A stretch of 52,983 bases of DNA from Metamycoplasma equirhinis (GCF_006385185.1 NZ_VFIX01000006.1:1-52983); one strand, 5' to 3'; shown: positions 35,409 to 45,886, counted from the stretch's first letter. Notes: generated by a model from the sequence alone, not told the origin. Program-made: numbers and translations.

Positions 35409-35906
35409 TTATTCTGATACTTTTCCTTGTTTAACTAATTCATTCAAACCAATTGCTAAATTTCTGATTGGTGATAGTAATGAATTTCCAAGAATCATAA
35501 GTGATTCTTCGTATGAAGGAAGCTTAGCGATTTCGTTTAATGCTTTTGCGTCTACAACTTTATTTTCGTAAATTCCAGCTATTAATTCAAATGCTGGAAA
35601 TTGTTTTTTAAATTTAACTAAAGCTTTTAAAGTTGTTAAATCATCTTCTTTTGCAAATGCATAAATATTTTGACCTAATAAATAATCGTTTAAGTCAGCA
35701 TGATTTAATTTGTTTAATGATTGTTTAACTAATCTATTTTTGTAAACTTTCAATAGAACGCCTTGTTTAGCTAAATCATTACGAATTGATTGCAATGAAG
35801 CAACATCTAAAGTTTTATAGTTAACAACATATAAAGCTTTGGATTCAGTAATGTTTTTAGCGATTTCATCGACAACTAAAACTTTAGCATCTCTTAAAGC
35901 ACTCAT
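35409..35906 (-). CDS. rplJ: 50S ribosomal protein L10
   Basis: 165 aa. Stalk-base protein that anchors the L7/L12 dimers: ALYVVNYKTLDVASLQSIRNDL and VLLKVYKNRLVKQSL are family signatures, and the C-terminal helix binds L7/L12. The start has TAGGAGG upstream. It is preceded by an L10-type leader and its own promoter. Confidence 0.96.
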   Translation of the reverse strand: MSALRDAKVLVVDEIAKNITESKALYVVNYKTLDVASLQSIRNDLAKQGVLLKVYKNRLVKQSLNKLNHADLNDYLLGQNIYAFAKEDDLTTLKALVKFKKQFPAFELIAGIYENKVVDAKALNEIAKLPSYEESLMILGNSLLSPIRNLAIGLNELVKQGKVSE

Positions 35907-36000
35907 TTTTCCTCCTATAAATTATAATTGCAATATTCAAAAAAGTAAGCATACTTGGTAACATATTAAGCTTTCAGCTGTTACTGTCTTCGTATATTGC
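35907..36000 (-). promoter_or_regulatory. L10 leader (autoregulatory r-protein leader)
   Basis: The transcript between the promoter and rplJ contains CGAAGACAGTAACAG followed by TTAATATGTTACCAAG, in which GTAAC pairs with GTTAC. This matches the order of conserved elements in the L10 leader where L10(L12)4 binds to repress its operon. Recognised by eye, not by a covariance search. Confidence 0.65.
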
Positions 36001-36006
36001 GTGCTT

Positions 36007-36036
36007 ATTATATCATAATAAAAATAATTTCTACAA
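36007..36036 (-). promoter_or_regulatory. rplJL promoter
   Basis: TTGTAG (36036-36031), an 18-nt spacer and a perfect TATAAT (36012-36007) on the minus strand, about 100 nt before rplJ. Confidence 0.6.
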
Positions 36037-36096
36037 CAAATTTGGATATTTTTTGTTGGCAGAAATTAATGTAATAATATTGCTAATTTAAGGTGT

Positions 36097-37578
36097 TTAT
36101 TTATGATAAAAACGATTTTTTTCATATTTAGGATCTTCGGTTAAAAATATTCCTAATCTAGAGAAAATTTCAACATCTGTTTCAGATAAAATAACAGTTG
36201 AATGAGCATCAGCATTTTTTAATTTCGGAATTGATAACATTGCCTTTTTTGCGTTTTCGTTTTTTTCAGCTGATGCTGAAAGAACAATTAAAGTTTCATT
36301 CATATGCAAACGTGGATTTTGATTATGTAAATAATTAATTTTTAAATCTTGAACTAATTTTATAACCGAAGGCTCTAATAAATCAATTTCTTTAGGAATT
36401 TTTGCCAAGTATTTCAATGCATTTAATAACGCGGCTGAACTTGGCCCTAATAAATTAGATGTTTTGCCGCGTACAATGTAATTATCCGACAATGAAATTG
36501 TAACAGCCGGCATTTCAGTGGTTATTGAAAGTAGATGTGCTTCCGTTATTGCTTCGTTAAGTGAATAATTAATGTTATTTTTCTTTAAAATATCTTCGAT
36601 TTTTTTAACACTTTTAATTGTGCCGATATCTTTTTTCAAATCAACCATAGCGTGAAAATAACGACGAATAATTTCCTTTTTAGAAGCTATAATTGCTTTT
36701 TCTTCATCTTCAATGCAAAAACCAGCCATATTAACGCCCATATCAGTTGGCGATGAGTAGGGACTATCACCATAAATTCTTTTGAATAATGAATTTAAAA
36801 CCGGAAAAGCTTCAATGTCGCGATTATAATTTGTTGCCTCTTTTTTATATTTTTTCAAATGAAAGGGGTCTATCATATTTTGGTCATTTAAATCTGCCGT
36901 TGCGGCTTCATAAGCTAAATTGATTGGATGATTAGGCGCCAAATTTCAAATTGGAAATGTCTCGAATTTTGCATAACCTGATTTAATATTATGTTTTGAA
37001 TCATGATAAATTTGACTTAGAGCAACTGCAAGTTTGCCAGAACCCGGACCGGGAGCGGTAATAACAACTAATTCTCTTTCAGTTTTAATGTAATCATTTT
37101 TACCAAAGCCATTTTCAGAAATAATACTATCAACATCGTTGGGATAATTTTTAATGATATAGTGACATGAAACGCAAATTCCCAATTTAGTTAATTTATC
37201 TCTAAAACGTTTTGCGTTGGCCTGTTCATTATAATGAGTAATAACAACATTTTTAACTAAAAAATTATATGAACGATATAAATCAATTAAACGTAAAATA
37301 TCTTGGTCGTAACTTATTCCTAAATCGGCATGTAATTTATTTTTTTCAATATCACGAGCCGATAGCACTAATAATATTTCTATTTTTTCTCTTAATTTAA
37401 GCAATAAATTAAGTTTTGCACTAGGGTCAAAACCAGGTAAAACTCTACTAGCATGTGAATCAAGTAATAGTTTACCTCCAAATTCTAAATATAATTTATT
37501 GTCAAATTGTTCAATACGTTCCTCGATGTTTTTTGATTGTAAATCTAAATATTTGTAATTATTAAAGGCCTCTTTCAT
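36097..37578 (-). CDS. DUF1846 (UPF0371) family protein
   Basis: 493 aa once the TGA at 36946-36948 is read as Trp. Family signatures: FGGKLLLDSHASRVLPGFDPSAKLNLLLKL near residue 33, VLSARDIEKNKLHADLGISYD, TAPGPGSGKLAVALSQIYHD (a P-loop-like Gly-rich segment), and APNHPINLAYEAATADL after the Trp. Full length matches DUF1846. The structure of the family is known but its biochemical role is not. The start has GGAGAT upstream. It stands alone between fusA and rplJ. Confidence 0.9.
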
Positions 37579-37640
37579 TATTCATCTCCAGTTTTGTTTT
37601 ATTAATTATAATGGATTTTAATTTTGCTATAAGCAAATTA

Positions 37641-37678
37641 AAAATAAATAAACGCTAGCGAGTTTTTGCCAACGTTTA
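37641..37678 (-). terminator. terminator after fusA
   Basis: AAACG-x3-GC / GC-x3-CGTTT arms (37650-37677), followed on the minus strand by ATTTATTTTT. It closes the rpsL-rpsG-fusA operon. Confidence 0.55.
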
Positions 37679-37694
37679 TAAATTATTTTATTAA

Positions 37695-39788
37695 TTAATC
37701 TTCTTCGACTTTAACTTTTCCACCACGTTTTTTGATGATTTCATCAGCTAAATTGCGAGGCAATTTTTCATAGTGGTCAAATCACATTTGATATGTTCCA
37801 CGACCTGTTGTCATTGATCTTAGTTGTGTAGCATAACCAAACATTTCGCTCAATGGAATATATGATTTAATAACGTGTGCGCCATCATTTCTGGTTTCAT
37901 TATCTCTAACTTGTCCGCGTCTTCTTGAAATATCACCCATAACATCACCGAAAAAGTCCTCGGGTACAACGACAGCAACATCCATAATAGGTTCCAATAG
38001 AACTGTTCCTAATTGTTCACGACCCTTTGTAAGTGATTTAGAAGCAGCGATTTTATATGCTAATTCTGAAGAGTCAACTTCGTGGTATGATCCATCGAAT
38101 AATGTTGCCTTAATATCAATCATTTGATATCCAGCAAGAATACCAATAGCCATTTTTTCTTTAAGACCTTTTTCAATTGATTTGATGTATTCTTTAGGAA
38201 TTTTACCACCAACAATTTTGTCAACAAATTCAAATCCACCATCTGGGTTTGGTTCATATTTAATTCATACGTGACCGTATTGACCTTTACCACCAGATTG
38301 TTTCTTGTGCATTCCTTCAACTTCAGCTGATTTAGTAATAGTTTCACGGTATGAAACTTGAGGAGCTCCAACAGTTACTTCAACTTTAAATTCACGTTTT
38401 AGTCTATCAACAATAATGTCAAGGTGTAATTCACCCATACCAGCAATAATTGTTTGACCAGTTTCTTCATCAGTGTAGTATTTAAATGTTGGGTCTTCTG
38501 CTGAAAGTCTCTGCAATGCCAATGACAATTTTTCGGAAGCGTCTTTTGTTTTAGGTTCAATAGCTTGTGAAATAACGGGTTCTGGGAAGTTCATATTTTC
38601 TAAAACAACTTCTTTTTGTTTTTCATCAATTAAAGTGTCGCCCGTGGTTGTGAATTTTAAACCAACGGCAGCAGCAATATCTCCTGTTCGAACTTCATCA
38701 ATATCTTGACGGCTATTTGCATGCATTAATAAAATACGGCTTAATCTCTCTTTTTCGCCTTTGGTTGAGTTAAAGATATATGAACCTTTTGCTACAACAC
38801 CTGAATAAACTCTAAAGAAAGTTAGATTTCCAACAAATGGATCATTCATTACCTTAAATGCTAATGAAGAGAAAAATTCTTCATCGTCTGCAGGAATATG
38901 AAGTTCTTCATCGTTCTTATATGCTTTCATTGGTGGAATATCAATAGGTGATGGCAAATAATCAACAATAGCATCGATCATAAATTTAACACCTTTGTTT
39001 TTAAATGATGTTCCACAAACAACTGGAAAGTATTCTGAAGTTAATGTAGCTTTTCTGATTGCCTTTTTCATTTGTTCTGGAGAAACTTCTTGTTCCATTA
39101 ATAAAGTTTCCATAACATCTTCATCGTAATCAGCTAGTGATTCAGCCAATGAAGCACGCATTAATGATGCTTCATCTTTTAAATAATCAGGAATAGCGAT
39201 TTCAGTTAAATTTTCATCAATCGATCCGTCAAATTCATATGCTTTCATTGTAACAAGGTCAATAACGCCAGAAAATTGTGCTTCTTCACCAATGTTTAAT
39301 TGAATAGCGTGTGCATTTGCGCCCAATAATTTTTTAAGTGATTCAATAGATGCTTTAAAATTAGCGCCCATTTTGTCCATTTTGTTTACGTAAACAATTC
39401 TAGGAACTTTATAATTTGTTGCTTGTCTTCAAACTGTCTCAGTTTGAGGTTCCACTCCGCTTTGTGCATCAAGTACTGTAACAGCACCATCTAAAACACG
39501 TAGTGAACGTTCAACTTCAATAGTGAAGTCAACGTGTCCTGGGGTGTCAATAATGTTTAATCTTTTACCTTTTCAAAAAGCTGTGGTTGCAGCTGAGGTA
39601 ATAGTAATACCACGTTCTTGTTCTTGAACCATTCAGTCCATTTGTGAAGCTCCTTCGTGGGTTTCACCAATTTTATGAATTTTACCAGTGTGGTATAAAA
39701 CTCTTTCTGTTGTAGTTGTTTTACCGGCATCAATGTGAGCCATTATACCGATATTACGATAATCTTCAATTTTATATTCTCTAGCCAT
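37695..39788 (-). CDS. fusA: translation elongation factor G
   Basis: 697 aa with TGA as Trp. G1 AHIDAGKTT (residues 17-25), G3 DTPGHVDF and G4 NKMDK are visible, then domains II-V including [12 protein letters not shown] and [18 protein letters not shown]. The enzyme drives ribosomal translocation. It lies 12 nt after rpsG in the str operon. tuf does not follow. Confidence 0.98.
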
Positions 39789-39800
39789 ATAAGTATCCTA

Positions 39801-40271
39801 TTATCATCTAAAGTGTGCAAACGCTTTGTTTGATTCAGCCATTTTGTGGGTATCTTCACGTTTTTTAATAGCTCCACCCATTTTATTTGAGGCATCAATA
39901 ATTTCATTTGCAAGCTTTTCTTCCATAGTTTTTTCGTTTCTTAATCTAGCAAATTGAATTAATCATCTTAGTGCTAGTGTTTGTTTTCTTTTTGCACTAA
40001 CTTCACAAGGTACTTGATAGTTTGAACCACCAACTCTTCTTGATCTTACTTCTAATTGAGGACTAATATTTTCTAATGCTGTATTAAATACTTCAAAAGA
40101 ATCTTTTCCGGTTTTTGTCTTTACAATTTCTAATGCGTTATATAAAATGTTTTCAGCGATTGATTTTTTACCGTCTAGCATAATGGTGTTAACTAATTTA
40201 GTAATAATTTTTGAGTTAAAAACTGGGTCTGCTAGAACTTCTCTAACTGGTGCTTTATGTTTTCTTGACAT
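39801..40271 (-). CDS. rpsG: 30S ribosomal protein S7
   Basis: 156 aa, the usual length, with internal TGA as Trp (LALRW) and a final Trp before the stop. The basic N terminus ([13 protein letters not shown]), [18 protein letters not shown] and the [17 protein letters not shown] block are characteristic. It nucleates assembly of the 30S head. Confidence 0.97.
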
Positions 40272-40294
40272 ATTGTTTCCTTTCTAACTAATAA

Positions 40295-40711
40295 TTAATT
40301 ACTTTTTGGTTTTTTAGTACCATATACTGAACGAGCTTTTTTTCTTCCATCTACGCCGGCTGCATCTTGTGTTCCACGCACGATTGTGTATCTAACTCCG
40401 GGTAAATCTTTAACTTTACCGCCGCGAATTAATACAACTGAGTGTTCTTGTAAATTGTGTCCTTCTCCGGGAATATATGCTGTAACTTCTTGTCCATTTG
40501 ATAATCTAACACGAGCATATTTACGAATAGCTGAGTTAGGTTTTTTAGGCGTCATAGTTGCAACACGAGTACATACGCCACGTTTAAATGGCGCAGGTAT
40601 TGAGTTTTCTTTTTTTTGTAAAGAGTTATACATTTTACCTAAAGCAGGAGCTTTAGATTTTGTAGTTTTATCTTTACGGCCTTGTTTAACTAATTGAGCA
40701 ACTGTAGGCAT
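40295..40711 (-). CDS. rpsL: 30S ribosomal protein S12
   Basis: 138 aa. [26 protein letters not shown] and [25 protein letters not shown] are unmistakable. The two Lys positions linked to streptomycin resistance are wild type (TPKKPNSA and GGKVKDLPG). AAAGGAT precedes the start. It is the first gene of rpsL-rpsG-fusA. Confidence 0.98.
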   Translation of the reverse strand: MPTVAQLVKQGRKDKTTKSKAPALGKMYNSLQKKENSIPAPFKRGVCTRVATMTPKKPNSAIRKYARVRLSNGQEVTAYIPGEGHNLQEHSVVLIRGGKVKDLPGVRYTIVRGTQDAAGVDGRKKARSVYGTKKPKSN

Positions 40712-40798
40712 TTTAAAATCCTTTCATTTTAATTTAATTAAATGTTTTTATATTATATAAATGTTTGGTATTTATGCTATTTAACAAAATACGTTAAA

Positions 40799-40826
40799 AT
40801 TATACAACAACTAATCCGGTGTTTAA
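40799..40826 (-). promoter_or_regulatory. candidate str operon promoter
   Basis: A perfect TATAAT (40804-40799) with TTAAAC about 16 nt upstream on the minus strand. A second TATAAT-like box lies near 40755, closer to rpsL, so which one is used cannot be settled. Confidence 0.4.
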
Positions 40827-40886
40827 CATTTTTTTATAAATTTTTATAAACCCTAAAAAAATCATTTTTACTTGGAATTATTTAAT

Positions 40887-40914
40887 AAAAAAAATCATCG
40901 CTATTTTGGCGATG
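40887..40914 (-). terminator. terminator after the lipoprotein operon
   Basis: CATCGC/GCGATG stem (40896-40901 and 40909-40914) with a 7-nt loop, followed on the minus strand by ATTTTTTTT. Confidence 0.8.
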
Positions 40915-40917
40915 AAA

Positions 40918-41487
40918 TTATCCGATTTTGGCTTTTTCTTCTTTGGCTTCTTTTAAAATATTATTTATTTCTTCGGTGTATTTTAGAATTTCTTTTTTAG
41001 CAATTGACATATCAACAGTTTGTGGTAATTTATTAATTTTTTCATTAGCCTTTTTGGCAACTTCGGCGTATTTCGGATTTATTAGTTCTGTTTTAACATA
41101 ATTTAACAAACTAGTTTTAGCAATATAATAATCGGCAATAATGTTATATTTTTCTTGCTTTAATTTGATATACAAAGAAATTAAATCATTAAATTTATTT
41201 TCATAATTATTAATAAAATCTTTTAATTCGTTATTTTTTGCGATTTTTTCGTTTTGCATATCGTTAACCATTTTGGTTAATTTGTCTTTGAATTCTTTAA
41301 TATCAGTATCTTTATCATCTTTAAAATATTCATTAACATCGCCAATAAGCGATATCATTTTGGATTTTAAACCATTTAATAATTTGTATTTAACATTTGA
41401 AAAATTACATGAACTTGATAAAACCGGAATTGTTGCGCACATCCCCAAACCGGCAACCATTATAGGCAAATAAATTTTCTTTTTCAT
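40918..41487 (-). CDS. helical lipoprotein, last gene of a membrane operon
   Basis: 189 aa, no TGA codon. Lipoprotein signal: MKKKIYLP, a hydrophobic core, SSSC with the lipidated Cys at residue 27. The mature part is almost all charged helix, probably a coiled coil on the cell surface. No family was recognised. It starts 3 nt after the stop of the polytopic membrane protein upstream, so a shared complex with that operon is likely. A terminator follows at once. Confidence 0.75.
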   Translation of the reverse strand: MKKKIYLPIMVAGLGMCATIPVLSSSCNFSNVKYKLLNGLKSKMISLIGDVNEYFKDDKDTDIKEFKDKLTKMVNDMQNEKIAKNNELKDFINNYENKFNDLISLYIKLKQEKYNIIADYYIAKTSLLNYVKTELINPKYAEVAKKANEKINKLPQTVDMSIAKKEILKYTEEINNILKEAKEEKAKIG

Positions 41488-41490
41488 ATT

Positions 41491-42585
41491 TTATTTAAAA
41501 TCCAATGAATAAAATTTTGCTACTAAATACTCTTTATATTCTTTTAGGAAATCAGCTAATGATTTTTCATTTGCACTTTGACCATTGTCAAGAGTATATG
41601 TTATTGTGCTATTAGGGTTGTAAAATAAATCTTCAATGTCGCCATCGCGATAAGTCAATCATGTATTTTTTTGAATATTTTGATATACAGGATCTTGTGA
41701 TCTTACGGTATATAAATATTCATCATATTTTTTGGCAAATTCTTTTTTGTCCACTTTGTCAAAATGTTCAGTTTCTTTCATTAATTTAACTTTTTTATCC
41801 ATACGGTCCATTCAAATAATTTCTTTTTCAACTTTTGATAGCGAATCATTATTTTCGGGTTGGCTATAACCTAACATGTTTTGTTGCATTTCTTGTTGTT
41901 TTTCGATTGTTTCAAGTGATTCTATAAAAAAATCAATTTTAAAAATCTCATTTAAATATTCTTTATATTTTTTAATTAATGAAATTTCGCTGCTATTAAT
42001 TTTTGTATTATAGTAATTTAAATAATTTGTTAAAACACGAGGAGCAAGTGGATTTGATTGAGAAATTTTTTCTACATCAATTTTTATTTTGTCGGGATAA
42101 TTACTAATTAAATTGGCTTTTTGCGAACGTAATGATTCTAATTCTAAAAATAAATCATTTTTGTTGTGTTTATATTGTGGAGAATTAAATCCATAAATAT
42201 ATAAAATAAATAAACTAATATTGAACGCACAAATTGCAAAAAATGCTAATAATGTAATTGCAATAAAAGCAACATAAGTATTATTATTTGCTTTGATTGT
42301 TTTGGAAATCATTATTGAGGACACAATAATCATCGCAATTCAAGTTGCGTTTATTATTAAAATGTTGAAAAAGGCGTTGCTTTTTGGCGATAAACCTTGC
42401 ACATATTTAATAACCAATTCTTCTTTTAAAATTTGTTTAGTTTTTGTAATACTGCGTTTAAAATTTATTATTAATTTAATTGTCATATATAGCGCAGCAA
42501 TGAATATAAGTGCTAATAAGAGCAATCAAATTGAATACGTTGTTGGTTTAGTCGTTGATGACGAACTTTGAAAATTTATTGGCAT
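41491..42585 (-). CDS. three-TM membrane protein with a large soluble C-terminal domain
   Basis: 364 aa, several TGA as Trp. Hydrophobic segments lie at about residues 18-40, 72-95 and 100-128; the remaining 235 residues are soluble and mainly helical, followed by a mixed C-terminal portion (TRDGDIEDLFYNPNSTITYTL). No family was recognised. The start has AAAAGGAAG 7 nt upstream. Upstream and downstream neighbours are 17 and 3 nt away, so the gene is the middle of a three-gene operon. Confidence 0.7.
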
Positions 42586-42602
42586 TTTTCTTCCTTTTCT
42601 AA

Positions 42603-43565
42603 TTAATTATTTGTTTTAGTTTGATTATCGTTGTCGTTATTTTCGTTAGATTTTATTTCGCTATTGAAATTATTTTGATTTGATTTGGCATCAAAATTTT
42701 TTTCTTCAAAAATAGCGGTTATTTTTTCGATTAACTCTTCTTTACTAAATTCATTTGCACCGTAGATATTTAGTTTTTGTGCCATTAAAACTAATTGTTC
42801 TTTGTCTAAAATTTCCAGTTTTTCGCGGTATACGCTTTTTTGCGGCATACCGTCGCCTGACATCATTGCAGTGGCTACAGTAGCATCAGCTGTAGTGGTA
42901 GTTTGTGAAGATGAATTAGAATTTGAATTGTTTGAATTATTTTGTTGCGAAAAAAAGTTTTCAAATGCTGCAAATGTGGAATCACTACTCATATTTTTTT
43001 GCATCAATCTAATTTTTAAAATTCTAAATGTTTTAATAGCTCCATTTGCCATTGTTCAAAATGTAAAAAATGTAATAATAAATAAAATTGTTGAAACCAT
43101 ATTTAAAATACGATTAATTTCCCATGGATATATCTTTAGATAACTGGAACCTGAGAATATTGCATTTATAATCAAAATTACAGCAATTAATAAATAAATT
43201 TGAGCTAAGAAAAATGAATAACTCGAAAAATCATTAGTCTTTTTAATTTTGATAAGTGATAGCACATGTCAAATAAATATACCAAATATGACACTAACAA
43301 ACACTGTGCTAATGCTTAGGTTTCGATTTCATGCCTCACTAGCACGAGCAGGAACATTATCGGTATATGATTTGCTAATTATTTCTGCATAATGCGTTAA
43401 ATAATTTTCTTTAGCATAAATATATTGGACTATCGATGTAATTTGTAACAATAAAATAAGTCCGAAAAATACCGAAAATAAAATAAATCACATTCAGTAT
43501 CTTTTACCGTGTTCTTTATATAATTCGCTTGTTGAATTATAATTATCAAAATCAATTTTATTCAT
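42603..43565 (-). CDS. four-TM membrane protein with SAP/Rho-N-like motif
   Basis: 320 aa with TGA as Trp. Four hydrophobic segments lie within residues 22-180. A Ser/Asn/Gln/Thr-rich low-complexity linker (about 200-240) follows, and residues 252-288 (LDKEQLVLMAQKLNI, then KEELIEKI) match the helix-turn-helix pattern of SAP or Rho N-terminal-like domains. The last 30 residues are Asn/Asp-rich. The function is unknown. AGGAG precedes the start; it leads the three-gene operon with two further membrane-associated products. Confidence 0.72.
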
Positions 43566-43599
43566 ATTCACTCCTAATAATTAATGTATTAATTATATT

Positions 43600-44502
43600 T
43601 TAAAATATTTTTTCTTGTTCAATTTCGTTTTGCATGACCAATGGCATTTTTGCTTCAAAATGTCGAACAATTCCATTAGCATCTACAAAATCAAGTTCAC
43701 CAGCGTGAAGTCTTTGATTGAATTCATCAATTGTTTTATTATAAACTGGATCTCCATAAATTGGGTGGCCAATATATGCCAAATGTACTCTAATTTGATG
43801 TGTTCTTCCGGTTTTAAGGTTGCATTTTATTAATGTTTTATCTTTTCCGTTAATTTTTAGATATTTGATTACTTTAAGCATTGTATAAGATGACTTTGAA
43901 TTTAATTCTGTTACGGTAAATTTTTGGCGATTTTTATTGTCTCTTCCAATAGGTAAATCAATATGAACTTCCTTGTTTGCGATTATTCCATCCACTATTG
44001 CATAATAAGTTCGTTTAATTTCATGATTTTTAAGTAAAGTTGCAAAATAATTATGGGTTTTATTATTTTTTGCGATAAGTAAAAGCCCGCTTGTATCTTT
44101 ATCAATGCGGTGAACTATTCCCAATCTTAAAAGACCGTTAACATCGCTTAAATTATTTTTAAAATGATACATAAGTGCATTAACCAAAGTTGAATCATGA
44201 TGTCCAGGAGCGGGATGAACTACTAGTCCAGATGGTTTGTTAACAACTAAAAAATCATCACATTCATAAACGATGTCTAGAGGTATATTTTGCTCTTTTA
44301 CATTAATTTGTTTGTCGATTTGTCTAATGATTTCAATTTCATCATCAATTTTCAAAATATATTTATTTTTATTGATTTTACTTCCGTTTACATAAATCGA
44401 TCCTTCTTGGATTAGTTTTTGAATATCATTACGACTAATTTCGGAATTATTAGCAATATATTTATCAATTCTTTCGCTATATTCAACTTTAATTTTCAAC
44501 AT
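43600..44502 (-). CDS. rluD: 23S rRNA pseudouridine synthase, RluD/RluA family
   Basis: 300 aa, complete without TGA codons. N-terminal S4 RNA-binding domain (SRNDIQKLIQEGSIYVNG), then the catalytic domain with LLRLGIVHRIDKDTSGLLLIAKN (catalytic Asp in HRIDKDTSG) and LKTGRTHQIRVHLAYIGHPIYGD. RluD modifies helix 69; paralogues RluA/RluC cannot be fully excluded. The ATG lies 6 nt after an extended -10 box and has no Shine-Dalgarno. It diverges from yigZ over 42 nt. Confidence 0.92.
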   Translation of the reverse strand: MLKIKVEYSERIDKYIANNSEISRNDIQKLIQEGSIYVNGSKINKNKYILKIDDEIEIIRQIDKQINVKEQNIPLDIVYECDDFLVVNKPSGLVVHPAPGHHDSTLVNALMYHFKNNLSDVNGLLRLGIVHRIDKDTSGLLLIAKNNKTHNYFATLLKNHEIKRTYYAIVDGIIANKEVHIDLPIGRDNKNRQKFTVTELNSKSSYTMLKVIKYLKINGKDKTLIKCNLKTGRTHQIRVHLAYIGHPIYGDPVYNKTIDEFNQRLHAGELDFVDANGIVRHFEAKMPLVMQNEIEQEKIF

Positions 44503-44508
44503 ACGAAT

Positions 44509-44517
44509 ATTTTAACA
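44509..44517 (-). promoter_or_regulatory. extended -10 box of rluD
   Basis: TGT-TAAAAT on the minus strand, 6 nt before ATG 44502, no Shine-Dalgarno, so a leaderless transcript is likely. It faces the yigZ promoter. Confidence 0.5.
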
Positions 44518-44529
44518 TATTAAGACATA

Positions 44530-44535
44530 TATAAT
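44530..44535 (+). promoter_or_regulatory. -10 box of yigZ
   Basis: Perfect TATAAT 9 nt before the ATG at 44545 with no Shine-Dalgarno. It lies in the 42-nt divergent region shared with rluD. Confidence 0.45.
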
Positions 44536-44544
44536 ATTTATGCT

Positions 44545-44892
44545 ATGCATGAATTAATTATTAAAAAATCTAAATTTTTAAGCTTTTGCTTTAATGTTCA
44601 TTCCAAAGAGGAAGTGAAAATTTTACTTAATAAGCTAATAAGCGAACACAAAAAAGCTAATCATATAGTTTATGCATTTATTATTGAGGAAAATAAAATC
44701 AAAATTTCCGGATATAGTGACGATAATGAGCCCAAAGGTGTAGCCGGAATTCCGATATACAAGTTATTAGAAAATAAAAATCTAACAAACAAAGCGGTTT
44801 TTGTTGTTAGATATTTTGGCGGAATTAAATTGGGCAAATCCACGCTTTTACGCACCTATTTAATGGCGGCTAAGCAATGTTTGGGTGACTAG
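44545..44892 (+). CDS. yigZ: YigZ/IMPACT-family protein, N-terminal domain only
   Basis: 115 aa, no TGA codon. The IMPACT/UPF0029 fold is recognised by KKSKFLSFCFNVHSKEEV, HIVYAFII, SDDNEPKGVAGIPIYKLL and FVVRYFGGIKLGKSTLLRTY. Bacterial YigZ is normally about 200 aa, with a second DUF1949 domain; here translation stops right after the first. Related proteins regulate translation or bind nucleic acid; function in mycoplasmas is unknown. Its 3' end overlaps the convergent PQ-loop gene by 23 nt. Confidence 0.85.
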   Translation: MHELIIKKSKFLSFCFNVHSKEEVKILLNKLISEHKKANHIVYAFIIEENKIKISGYSDDNEPKGVAGIPIYKLLENKNLTNKAVFVVRYFGGIKLGKSTLLRTYLMAAKQCLGD

Positions 44893-45655
44893 CACTTTCG
44901 TTAGTTGGTTGACTATCAATTTTCTTTTGTTTAGCGTTATAAACAGTGATTGTTGTAAATTGTATAAAGTAGACAGTTAATGAAATAAATTGTCATGCAA
45001 GCGCCGGTGTAACTTCGATTCATGCATCTTTTATTGAAACACTAGGATCATGATTTATTGGTTTTAAAATAAAATATGCAATTCATAATAAATTATTAAT
45101 CATAAATAGAAATGGCATTCATTGTGAAACACCTTTGAAGTCCTTATTTTTTAAATTAATAATCAATTGTGGTAAAAATGCTAATGTGGTTAGTGATGGG
45201 GCAATAGCAGCTATTATTCCACGATGCGCTTCAGGTAAAATCGGAATAATATAATCATGTTTGTTTTTTGGCATTCCTGCCTTTATAAACTGATTCATGT
45301 TTAGCGAAAATAAAATTAATAAAACTAAACAAACAAATGAAATGATAGTAATGCCAATAATAACTTGCATCATTTGCTTTTTGGTTTTTTGATCTAAAAA
45401 ATAATATAAATAATACATCGTTGCAGAATATATTAGTGTACACACTATGTTCGCAACAAATACTTGTCAATAACTTGGACCTGCAAACATTCCGTAAATT
45501 ACTCAAAAAACAATTCCGATATAAAATATTCAAAATGAAGCAAAATTAACTTTTCCGGTTTTTTTAGTTTTTAATTGTTGAATTAGTTGAGGAATACCTA
45601 ATCCTATTGTAGCAAGCGCCCCTAATATTCCTAACGTTTCGATTGCAATATTCAT
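44870..45655 (-). CDS. PQ-loop repeat membrane protein (SWEET/SemiSWEET-like)
   Basis: 261 aa, several TGA as Trp. About seven hydrophobic helices. Two PQ-loop motifs are visible: GIPQLIQQLKTKKTGKVNFAS near residue 20 and LAFLPQLIINLKNKDFKGVSQ near residue 160, each followed by a Trp-rich helix. PQ-loop proteins include small sugar and amino-acid transporters; the substrate is not known. AAGG lies 2-5 nt before the start, a short spacing. The 3' end overlaps yigZ. Confidence 0.78.
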
Positions 45656-45693
45656 AACCTTATTATTATATAAAAACGTTTAAAAATAAGTAT

Positions 45694-45714
45694 AAAAAAA
45701 CACCGAAAGGTGTT
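45694..45714 (-). terminator. terminator of the tRNA cluster
   Basis: AACACC/GGTGTT stem (45699-45714) with a 4-nt loop, followed by seven T on the minus strand, 15 nt past tRNA-Phe. Confidence 0.88.
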
Positions 45715-45728
45715 AGTCATTTCTGAAA

Positions 45729-45804
45729 TGGTGGCTCCGGCAGGAATCGAACCAGCGACACACGGAGCTTCAGTCCGTTGCTCTACCAACTGAGCTACAG
45801 AGCC
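45729..45804 (-). tRNA. tRNA-Phe (GAA)
   Basis: Cloverleaf with CTGAAGC anticodon loop and encoded CCA; last gene of the eight-tRNA cluster. Confidence 0.97.
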
Positions 45805-45808
45805 ATAA

Positions 45809-45885
45809 TGGCGGTCCAGACGAGAATTGAACTCGCGATCTCTTCCGTGACAGGGAAGCGTATTAAACCACTTTACCACTGGACC
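45809..45885 (-). tRNA. tRNA-Asp (GTC)
   Basis: Anticodon loop CTGTCAC, acceptor GGTCCAG/CTGGACC, discriminator G and encoded CCA. Confidence 0.96.
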
Positions 45886-45886
45886 G

